A stretch of 6,112 nt of DNA, taken from Betaproteobacteria bacterium. GTDB taxonomy: Bacteria > Pseudomonadota > Gammaproteobacteria > Burkholderiales > Burkholderiaceae_C. The stretch's first letter is position 1. The number at the start of each line of letters is the position of its first letter. The notes beneath the pieces are model-generated. The model searched no databases. It was not told the origin of the DNA and saw nothing but the letters and a program-made list of their open reading frames with translations. The position numbers were made by a program, and so were the translations under genes. Below, piece by piece: positions 1-5,353 of the stretch. The stretch spans positions 1 to 6,112 of the forward strand of contig VBCQ01000481.1 in NCBI GenBank assembly GCA_005882155.1. The letters run 5' to 3'.

Positions 1-306
1 GAGCCGGCCGACGCTCTGCACATCGCGGCGGCGCAGCGGCGCGGGCAAGAGGCTGTAGACGCTCGCGTGATGCCTGGGCTTTTGCGAGCACTCGACGCCC
101 GCCGGCTTGTTCATCACGATCAGCGCCTTCGCGTGATACGGCCACATCTCGCCGCGAACACCGAAGCTGATCCCCGCGGGATCGAGCTCGTGAAAGGGAT
201 CGTCGCAGACGCTGCCGTCGAGCGTCACGTGGCCCGAGACGATCAGCCCTTCGCACTCGCGGCGTGCCCCGAAGCCTTGGGAGAACAGCAGCTGCGCGAG
301 AGTCAT
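1..306 (-). CDS. rsuA: RsuA-family 16S rRNA pseudouridine synthase, 5' part only (runs off left edge)
   Basis: Codes for the first 102 residues of a pseudouridine synthase of the RsuA/RluB/E/F group; RsuA isomerises U516 of 16S rRNA to pseudouridine in the cytoplasm. Residues 1-48 resemble an S4 RNA-binding domain (QGFGARRECEGLIVSG, then HVTLDG). They are followed by the family's MNKPAG at 65-70, ECSQKPRHH at 72-80 and the start of the catalytic motif, QSVGRL at 97-102. The next residue, expected to be the catalytic Asp, lies just outside the window, so catalytic competence cannot be judged here. The ATG at 306 is preceded by GAGG four bases upstream, and this site overlaps the TGA stop of the hydrolase gene. 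The 6-bp gap therefore suggests translational coupling. The extended N-terminus fits the proteins annotated as 16S pseudouridine(516) synthase in betaproteobacteria (from memory). RluE or RluB-like specificity is not excluded. Confidence 0.85.
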   Translation of the reverse strand, partial: MTLAQLLFSQGFGARRECEGLIVSGHVTLDGSVCDDPFHELDPAGISFGVRGEMWPYHAKALIVMNKPAGVECSQKPRHHASVYSLLPAPLRRRDVQSVGRL

Positions 307-315
307 CGAGCCTCA
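307..315 (-). promoter_or_regulatory. Stop codon/ribosome-binding-site overlap coupling hydrolase and rsuA
   Basis: On the minus strand the hydrolase stop and the rsuA Shine-Dalgarno share bases: TGAGG, where TGA (315-313) ends the hydrolase and GAGG (314-311) lies four bases before the rsuA ATG. This geometry is seen directly. That it couples translation of the two genes is inferred from known terminating-ribosome re-initiation arrangements. Confidence 0.5.
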
Positions 316-1707
316 GTTCATCAGCTCGAGAAACACGATGTGGTTGTCCGCGACCGGCCACGCCCGGCCGACGATGCGTTCGCCGTTGAATGCACCGACG
401 ACCGCGCGGTTCGCTTCGTCGAGCACCTTGAGCTTGGCGGTGGACGCCACAGGCACGCCCGATGGCACACCGCCCGGCGGGTTCTTGCCGTCGAGGCTCA
501 CGTCGTCGCGCGGCACGCCGAAGTAGCCGCGGGGTCGGACTAACGTGACCACGGATTTCGCGTCGCGGTCGGCATCGGCGATTCGCTCGGCGCGCAGCTG
601 AACGTATTCGGACGAGCGCGGAAACGGCGAGCGGTAGATGTGCGTCGTCGCAAACCCGGGTGCGCTGATGACGAACTCGTAGTTCATCTTCGGGTCGGCG
701 ACGAACGGTCCCCACGCGCCGTCTGCGCCGATGCTCTTGCGATGCAACGCGGGTCCGAGCCGTTCGCCGGTGGCGGGATTGACCGCGTAGACCTCGAGGC
801 TTGTGCCGACCAGCGGCAGGTTGTTGACGTAGTTGCCCTTGCCAGGCTCGTTGTTCAAGCCCAGCCCGACCAGCTTGCCGTTGAGCACGACGCTGGTCTC
901 GGGGGTGATCGCGACGCTGGCCGGCGGCTTGCCGGTGATGAAGCGGTAGGCCTGTTCGAAAGCCTTGGGTCCGAGAGCCGTCTCACGATGATCGACGGCG
1001 GCGATGACGACGTTCTCTGCGCCCTTGAGCGCGGGGCCGTCGAAGTTCACGCCGGTCGGGCCTTTGAATCCGGGCAAGCCGGTGTTGGCTCCTTCGGGCT
1101 GCGCGTAACGGTCGTTGTTGTCGGAGCGGATCGTCATCCACTTGGGCCCCGGCGTGACCTCGTCGCCGTTGGCACCCTTCGGCGAGTTCAACCCGCTCAA
1201 GAATGGGCCGGCGCCGTTGAACTCGCCGCCGGGGTTGACCTTCGGGTTGGCATAGACGCCATGGTTCGGTGTCCCGCCGAGGATGGCGTGCGACACCTTG
1301 GCCGCGTTGCCGGCGTCGGCCAGGTAGCTGCGAATCGCGTTGCCGCCGCGTGACAGGCCGAACAGCACGACCTTGCGCGCGCCGGTCGCCTTCAGCACTT
1401 TGTCGATTTCGGCGGCGAGGAACCGCGTCTGGTCGGCGCTCGACGTGCGGCCGTCTTGCGGCTTGCTGTCATCGTCGCGCGCGAGCGGATACGGTACGTC
1501 GATCGCATAGAGCCGATCGCGCGGCCAGCCGTTGCTCTCGAAGCGCCAGATCGTTGGCACCCACAGCGCGGCGGTGTCGCCGTTGCCGTGCACGAAGACG
1601 ATCGGCGGTGTCGGGTCGCTCGGCAGCGGACGGCTGGCGCAGGCGGCGAGCAGCGTGCTCGCGAGCAGGCTCAGCAAGGCCGAGCGGCGGGTGATTTGCA
1701 AACGCAT
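313..1707 (-). CDS. Exported lipoprotein alpha/beta hydrolase (lipase/esterase-like) with C-terminal beta-rich domain
   Basis: A 464-residue predicted serine hydrolase acting on an ester or similar substrate outside the cytoplasm. The N-terminus has twin arginines (TRRSALLSLL, 6-15), a hydrophobic stretch and a lipobox LAAC with Cys23, so a Tat- or Sec-exported lipoprotein is likely; Ala at +2 would favour the outer membrane. The alpha/beta-hydrolase fold follows: oxyanion strand VFVHGNGD (37-44), nucleophile elbow GLSRG with Ser119, candidate acid Asp196 in TIRSDNND, and catalytic His240 in AVDHRETALGP. Residues from about 265 to 464 form a second, beta-rich region (repeated short strands, PATGERLGPA, GAWGPF). 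This layout resembles archaeal/bacterial lipases with a C-terminal lipid-binding barrel such as Archaeoglobus AFL, but that assignment is tentative. The start at 1707 was chosen because AGGAG lies six bases upstream and a signal peptide follows at once. The frame stays open far upstream, but only as an antisense-like shadow inside the peptidase gene. It begins 20 bp after the peptidase stop, so the two are probably co-transcribed. Confidence 0.85.
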   Translation of the reverse strand: MRLQITRRSALLSLLASTLLAACASRPLPSDPTPPIVFVHGNGDTAALWVPTIWRFESNGWPRDRLYAIDVPYPLARDDDSKPQDGRTSSADQTRFLAAEIDKVLKATGARKVVLFGLSRGGNAIRSYLADAGNAAKVSHAILGGTPNHGVYANPKVNPGGEFNGAGPFLSGLNSPKGANGDEVTPGPKWMTIRSDNNDRYAQPEGANTGLPGFKGPTGVNFDGPALKGAENVVIAAVDHRETALGPKAFEQAYRFITGKPPASVAITPETSVVLNGKLVGLGLNNEPGKGNYVNNLPLVGTSLEVYAVNPATGERLGPALHRKSIGADGAWGPFVADPKMNYEFVISAPGFATTHIYRSPFPRSSEYVQLRAERIADADRDAKSVVTLVRPRGYFGVPRDDVSLDGKNPPGGVPSGVPVASTAKLKVLDEANRAVVGAFNGERIVGRAWPVADNHIVFLELMN

Positions 1708-1727
1708 CGATGTCTCCTGTCGTTGTT

Positions 1728-2717
1728 CTATGGGTGGACGAAGTCTCGTGCCGCAGGGATGCTCGGCACGCCGTTGCCGCCTATCGATTCCGCTGCATTG
1801 ACGGCACGCAGCACGGCGAGCGAAACGACTTCGGCGGCCATCGTGCCGAGCACGGTCATGTTGCCGCTGCGTTGACTCGCGCCGGTGGCGAGCGCAAAGA
1901 TCGTGTCGCCGTCGTCCCTCGTGTGGGCGGGGTTGATGCTGCGAGCGAGCCCGTCGTGCGACATCTGCGCAAGCTTGTTCGCCTCGGCCTTGGTCAGCAG
2001 CGCGTCGGTCGCGACGACGCCCAAGGTCGTCGCGCTCGCCGGCAGGAACGATGCGGGACTCTCTCCGCGCAGGATGGCTTGCGTCGCGCCGAGCAGCGTG
2101 CGCCCGTCGGCACTGCGCGCACCGGCGACGATGCGCCCGCTGGCAGGATCGACGATGTCGCCGACCGCATTCACCGCGACGATCGCCGCCACCGTGATGC
2201 CGTTGACGCTGATCGCGGCGCTGCCGATGCCGCCCTTCATCGCGCGATCGATGCCGAACAGCTTGCCGACGATCGCACCCGCACCGGCGCCGACGTTGCC
2301 TTCGGCCGCTGCTCGATCGCTCGCCGCTTCGCACGCCGCGTAGCCGGCTTGCGCGTCGGGCCGAATGCGCGGGTCACCGATGGAGAGGTCGAACAGGATC
2401 GCGGCCGGCACGATCGGAATGCGCAGCGTGCCGACCTGCACGCCGACGCCGCGCTCCTCGAGCCAGCGCATCACGCCGCCGGCAGCGTCGAGGCCGAAGG
2501 CGCTGCCGCCGGACAACAGAATCGCATGCGCCTTCTCGATGGCATTGAGCGGCGACAGCAATTCGGTCTCGCGCGTGCCCGGCGCCGCGCCACGGACGTC
2601 GACCCCGGCGACGGCGCCGTCTGGCGTCAAGATGACGGTGCAGCCGGTGGGCCGGCGCGCGTCGGTGAAGTGGCCGCACAGAACGCCGCGAACCGATGTG
2701 ATCGAGCCGGCGCTCAT
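1728..2717 (-). CDS. P1-family (DmpA/NylC-type) self-processing aminopeptidase/amidohydrolase
   Basis: A 329-residue member of the P1 (S58) family of Ntn-type hydrolases, which are made as a precursor and cut themselves to expose a catalytic Ser or Thr. Relatives include the D-aminopeptidase DmpA, beta-aminopeptidase BapA and nylon-oligomer hydrolase NylC. Visible family signatures are TSVRGVLCGH near the N-terminus, LLSGGSAFGLDAAGGVMRWL (67-86), GNVGAGAGA with GKLFG (140-155), KGGIGSA (161-167), the cleavage region SATTLGVVATDA (228-239) and HDGLARSINP with DGDTIFALATG (254-279). By comparison with NylC (Asn266/Thr267, from memory) the nucleophile should be Thr230, but the preceding residue is Ala229 instead of the usual Asn. 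No signal peptide is seen, so it is probably cytoplasmic. The start at 2717 has GGAGG seven bases upstream. An in-frame ATG at 2768 would add 17 unsupported residues, and an out-of-frame ATG at 2724 abuts the GGAGG with no spacer. Substrate unknown. Confidence 0.9.
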   Translation of the reverse strand: MSAGSITSVRGVLCGHFTDARRPTGCTVILTPDGAVAGVDVRGAAPGTRETELLSPLNAIEKAHAILLSGGSAFGLDAAGGVMRWLEERGVGVQVGTLRIPIVPAAILFDLSIGDPRIRPDAQAGYAACEAASDRAAAEGNVGAGAGAIVGKLFGIDRAMKGGIGSAAISVNGITVAAIVAVNAVGDIVDPASGRIVAGARSADGRTLLGATQAILRGESPASFLPASATTLGVVATDALLTKAEANKLAQMSHDGLARSINPAHTRDDGDTIFALATGASQRSGNMTVLGTMAAEVVSLAVLRAVNAAESIGGNGVPSIPAARDFVHP

Positions 2718-2786
2718 TGGGCATCCTCCGTGCTGCGCGCTCCGGAATTCGCCTTGGGAGCGGCCCAACGGCTCATGGGCGAGGCG

Positions 2787-3929
2787 TCAGGCGAAGACCC
2801 CCGCCGTGTCCTGCATCCGCGCCGACACTTCGCCCAGCTGATGCATCGTGTCGCCGAAGGTCATTTCCATCACTGTGAGCCGCTTGAAGTAATGGCTCGC
2901 GATGTACTCGTCGGTGACGCCGATGCCGCCGTGCAGCTGGATGCACTGTTGGCCGACGAAGCGCATGGAGTTGCCGAGCTGCAGCTTGGCCTGCGCCAGC
3001 GCGCGGCGCCGCTGCTCGGGCGGCTCGTTGAGCTTCAAGCTCGCGAAGTAGCTCATCGAGCGGCCGAGCTCGAGCTGCATCTTCACGTCGGCGATGCGAT
3101 GCCGCAGTGCCTGGAAGGTCGCGATCGGCACGCCGAATTGCTTGCGCGTGTTCATGTACTCGACGGTCACCGCGACGATTCGGTCCATCACGCCGACTGC
3201 TTCGGCGCACAGCGCTGCGATGCCGATGTCTACCGCGTGTTCGAGCGCAGCGAAGCCCGGGCCCGCCGCCGCGATCAGCGTCGCCGGCGAGCTGCTGAAG
3301 TTGACCTCGGCCGCGCGGCCGCCGTCTTGCGTCGCGTAGCCGCGCGTCGTGACGCCGCTCGCACTGCGCTCGACGAGAAACAGTGCAATGCCTTCGGGCG
3401 CATCGACCGCACCCGACACGCGCGCCGGCACGATGAACGCGTCGGCCTGGTCGCCGACCGGCACGATGCTCTTGGCGCCGGTGATCGTCCATGCGTTGCC
3501 GCTTTGCTTGGCCGCGGTGTCGACCCGGCTCAAGCGATAGCGCGCCGCGCGCTCCTGGTGAGCGAGTACGACGACGGCGTCGCCGCTCGCGATCTTCGGC
3601 AGCCACGCGGATTGCACGACATCCGGCGCGTAGGCTGCGAGCACACCGCCGGCGATCAGCGCAGCCTGCGCATACGGCTCGAGAACGAGGCCGCCGCCGA
3701 GCTCTTCCATCACGACCATCGCATCGACCGGGCCGAAGCCCATGCCACCATGCGCCTCTGGCACGTAGAGACCGGTCAAGCCAAGGTCGGCGATCTCGCG
3801 CCACGCGTCGCGCGAAAAGCCGCCCGACCGGACGATGCTTTTGCGGCGCTCGAAGTCGTAGCCCTTTGCGACCCATTTGCGCACCGAGTCGCGCAACATC
3901 TCTTGATCGTCGGTGAAGTCGAAGTCCAT
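2787..3929 (-). CDS. Acyl-CoA dehydrogenase, small (PimD-like) subunit of a heteromeric enzyme
   Basis: A 380-residue acyl-CoA dehydrogenase-fold protein resembling PimD, the small subunit of pimeloyl-CoA dehydrogenase. It begins MDFDFTDDQEMLRDSV and has the usual N-terminal helical, middle beta and C-terminal helical domains. It keeps the C-terminal FAD-contacting motifs: TRKQFG (261-266), FQALRHR (272-278) and LHGGIGVTDEY (332-342). It lacks catalytic glutamates: the position matching MCAD Glu376 is Gly359 (TFGDT), and that matching isovaleryl-CoA dehydrogenase Glu254 is Gly236 (VDIGIAALCAEAVG). The flavin/substrate loop SEPGSGSD of normal enzymes is degenerate (AHQERAARYRLS, 123-134). It is therefore probably inactive alone and completes the active site of the large subunit encoded upstream, together introducing a trans-2 double bond into an acyl-CoA. 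The start at 3929 is supported by AGGAG six bases upstream; an ATG at 3965 lies before that site. The stop is 69 bp before the peptidase gene. Confidence 0.92.
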   Translation of the reverse strand: MDFDFTDDQEMLRDSVRKWVAKGYDFERRKSIVRSGGFSRDAWREIADLGLTGLYVPEAHGGMGFGPVDAMVVMEELGGGLVLEPYAQAALIAGGVLAAYAPDVVQSAWLPKIASGDAVVVLAHQERAARYRLSRVDTAAKQSGNAWTITGAKSIVPVGDQADAFIVPARVSGAVDAPEGIALFLVERSASGVTTRGYATQDGGRAAEVNFSSSPATLIAAAGPGFAALEHAVDIGIAALCAEAVGVMDRIVAVTVEYMNTRKQFGVPIATFQALRHRIADVKMQLELGRSMSYFASLKLNEPPEQRRRALAQAKLQLGNSMRFVGQQCIQLHGGIGVTDEYIASHYFKRLTVMEMTFGDTMHQLGEVSARMQDTAGVFA

Positions 3930-3939
3930 TTCTTGCTCC

Positions 3940-3984
3940 TGCTTGTCCGTTCGCTCTAACCCCATTCGCGTAACTCCCGTTCGC
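3940..3984 (-). repeat. Three 15-bp tandem units upstream of the small-subunit gene
   Basis: On the minus strand, GCGAACGGGAGTTAC (3984-3970), GCGAATGGGGTTAGA (3969-3955) and GCGAACGGACAAGCA (3954-3940) follow one another with an exact 15-base period and share the core GCGAAYGGR. Beyond the core the units diverge. The first unit overlaps the end of the REP-like palindrome, whose terminal sequence it resembles, so the array may have arisen by slippage of the repeat's end. The last unit abuts the AGGAG ribosome binding site. Confidence 0.55.
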
Positions 3985-4026
3985 CCTGAGCTTGTCGAAG
4001 GGCTTCGACAGGCTCAGCCCGAACGG
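3977..4026. repeat. REP-like palindrome between the two dehydrogenase subunit genes
   Basis: Two 23-base arms (3978-4000 and 4003-4025) are inverted copies matching at 20 of 23 positions around a 2-base loop, with one more flanking pair. The core TTCGACAGGCTCAGCCCGAA is of a kind I recall as a dispersed extragenic palindrome in many Comamonadaceae-like and other proteobacterial genomes. Read as protein it gives the familiar artefact GLSLSKPFDKLRANG. It lies in the 116-bp gap between the large- and small-subunit genes. As RNA it would fold into a long hairpin that could stabilise the upstream message or reduce read-through. No U-tract follows on the minus strand, so a classic intrinsic terminator is unlikely. 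Confidence 0.85.
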
Positions 4027-4045
4027 AGGTGGGTGACGTTCGTGC

Positions 4046-5227
4046 TCAGCTTCCCAACACCGTCTGCGACACGATGTTGCGCTGGACCTCGTTCGATCCG
4101 CCGTAAATCGTCGTCTTGCGCATGTTGAAGTACGTCGACGCCAGCGGCGCCACATGGGCGGCGCCGACATAGTCGCCTTGCCAACCCGCTTCCATCGCGT
4201 CATGAATCAGCGGCACGCTGTATGGCCCGGCGGCGAGCATCATCAGCTCGCTGTAGCGCTGCTGGATCTCGCTGCCGCGAATCTTCATCAAGCCGGCGAC
4301 GTCGAGCGACTGCTTGCCGCTCTTCTCGGCCGAGATCACCCGCAGCACCATCATCTCCAAGGCGACGATGTCGACCTCGAGCTTGGCGATCTCGTCGCGG
4401 AAGCGCTGGTCTTCGTAGACCGCTTCGGCTTTCGCGATGCGCTTCAGTCGCTCGAGCTCGCGCTTGGCGCGGTTCACGTCGGCGATGTTGGTGCGCTCGT
4501 GCGCGAGCAGGTACTTGGCGTAGGTCCAGCCCTTGTTCTCTTCGCCGACGAGGTTGTCGGCGGGTACCTCGACGTTGTCGAACCAGACCTCGTTGACTTC
4601 GTGCTCGCCGTCCATCGTGATGATCGGCCGCACCGTGATGCCGGGGCTCTTCATGTCGATCAGCAGAAAGCTGATGCCGGTCTGCGGCTTGCCTTCGGTG
4701 CTGGTGCGCACGAGGCAGAAGATCCAATCGCCGTACTGGCCGAGCGTGGTCCAGGTCTTCTGGCCGTTGACGATGTAGTAGTCGCCGCGGCGCTCGGCGC
4801 GGCACTTCAGCGACGCGAGGTCGGAGCCCGAGCCCGGTTCGCTGTAGCCCTGGCTCCACCACACCTCGCCGCTCATGATGCCGGGCAGGTGGCGCTTTTG
4901 CTGCTCGGGCGAGCCGAAGGCCATGATCACCGGCGCGACCATCACCGGCCCGAACGGCACGACGCGCGGCGCGCCCGCGAGAGCGGTCTCTTCTTCGAAC
5001 AGATGACGCTGGACCGCGTTCCAGCCCGGGCCACCGAACTGCTTCGGCCAGCCCCAGCCGAGCCAGCCTTTCTTGCCGAGGATCTTGGCCCAGCGCTGCA
5101 GGTCGTCTTTCGACAGCCGCAAGGCGTTGTGCACCTTGTGGCTGATGTCCTTCGGCAAGTTTTCGGCGACCCAGGCGCGGATCTCGGCGCGAAAGGCTTG
5201 CTCCTCAGGGGTGAAATTCAAGTCCAT
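4046..5227 (-). CDS. Acyl-CoA dehydrogenase, large (PimC-like) catalytic subunit
   Basis: A 393-residue acyl-CoA dehydrogenase closely resembling PimC, the large subunit of pimeloyl-CoA dehydrogenase. It would oxidise an acyl-CoA at alpha-beta with FAD, passing electrons to electron-transfer flavoprotein. The N-terminus is MDLNFTPEEQAFRAEIRAWV. The middle domain carries QGYSEPGSGSD (126-136) and GQKTWTT (155-161), the loops that hold the flavin and acyl-CoA. LLAHERTNIAD (240-250) places Glu244 at the catalytic position used by isovaleryl-CoA dehydrogenase. The MCAD-type position near the C-terminus is Gly376 in IYGGSNEVQRNIV. It lacks the RxxFG and GGxG FAD-adenine motifs present in the small subunit, so it should need that partner. 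The start at 5227 has AGGAG seven bases upstream, whereas an ATG at 5284 would extend into the divergent regulatory region. Apparently the first gene of a five-gene unit. Pimeloyl-CoA, other dicarboxyl-CoA or a bulkier side-chain acyl-CoA are all possible substrates. Confidence 0.93.
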   Translation of the reverse strand: MDLNFTPEEQAFRAEIRAWVAENLPKDISHKVHNALRLSKDDLQRWAKILGKKGWLGWGWPKQFGGPGWNAVQRHLFEEETALAGAPRVVPFGPVMVAPVIMAFGSPEQQKRHLPGIMSGEVWWSQGYSEPGSGSDLASLKCRAERRGDYYIVNGQKTWTTLGQYGDWIFCLVRTSTEGKPQTGISFLLIDMKSPGITVRPIITMDGEHEVNEVWFDNVEVPADNLVGEENKGWTYAKYLLAHERTNIADVNRAKRELERLKRIAKAEAVYEDQRFRDEIAKLEVDIVALEMMVLRVISAEKSGKQSLDVAGLMKIRGSEIQQRYSELMMLAAGPYSVPLIHDAMEAGWQGDYVGAAHVAPLASTYFNMRKTTIYGGSNEVQRNIVSQTVLGS

Positions 5228-5289
5228 CGTTCGACTCCTGCAATGCCGCTGTGCGGAATCTCGAGCGGCACGAATGCAATCCACTTTTT

Positions 5290-5303
5290 AGCACGAGCGT
5301 GCT
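5290..5303. promoter_or_regulatory. Perfect 14-bp palindrome, candidate operator
   Basis: AGCACG-AG-CGTGCT is a perfect inverted repeat with six-base arms and a 2-base centre, set in T/A-rich flanks (TTTTT before, TTTAA after). Position in a divergent promoter region, size and symmetry fit a dimeric repressor site, for example of the TetR family that often controls acyl-CoA catabolism. The regulator is not encoded in the window, and I cannot match this motif to a named one. Confidence 0.5.
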
Positions 5304-5309
5304 TTAAGG

Positions 5310-5331
5310 CCCTGTCCCAGCCGTGACAGGG
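5310..5331. promoter_or_regulatory. Inverted repeat CCCTGTC-N8-GACAGGG
   Basis: Perfect seven-base arms (5310-5316 and 5325-5331) surround an 8-base spacer, 22 bases before the transporter start. It could be a second operator or a 5'-leader hairpin in the transporter message. Its closeness to the start and the lack of a T-run argue against a terminator. Confidence 0.4.
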
Positions 5332-5353
5332 TTCGATCCCGATAATCCCGCTG

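Larger units (their letters stand above)
5228..5353. promoter_or_regulatory. Divergent intergenic region driving the dehydrogenase unit and the transporter
   Basis: These 126 bp separate the divergent starts at 5227 (minus) and 5354 (plus), so promoters for both should lie here. It includes an AT-richer patch at about 5284-5307, two inverted repeats at 5290-5303 and 5310-5331, and the AGGAG of the large subunit at 5235-5239. I could not pick a convincing -35/-10 pair with correct spacing on either strand. Confidence 0.6.

Noticed and set aside
67..543. A 158-codon plus-strand frame at the left edge
   Set aside because: It is antisense to the RsuA-type gene and the hydrolase end, with no domain and no ribosome binding site.
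1708..2334. N-terminal extension of the hydrolase frame into the peptidase gene
   Set aside because: The 209 extra residues are an Arg-rich shadow of the peptidase. The signal peptide and AGGAG place the true start at 1707.
1710..3959. A 749-codon open frame on the plus strand
   Set aside because: It runs antisense across the peptidase and small dehydrogenase genes, both of which have clear family motifs. The product is Arg/Ala/Asp-rich with no recognisable domain, a typical result of high GC at third codon positions.
3977..4026. Intrinsic terminator after the large-subunit gene
   Set aside because: The hairpin is strong but no U-tract follows on the minus strand, and the downstream gene is a required partner. 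A REP-type element fits better.
2773..4203. A 476-codon minus-strand frame crossing the repeat and the small subunit gene
   Set aside because: It is Arg-rich and reads through the REP-like palindrome, giving the usual translated-repeat artefact. It overlaps real genes in another frame.
4154..5326. A 390-codon open frame on the plus strand opposite the large dehydrogenase subunit
   Set aside because: It is antisense to a confidently identified gene, low in complexity and without a ribosome binding site or family motif.
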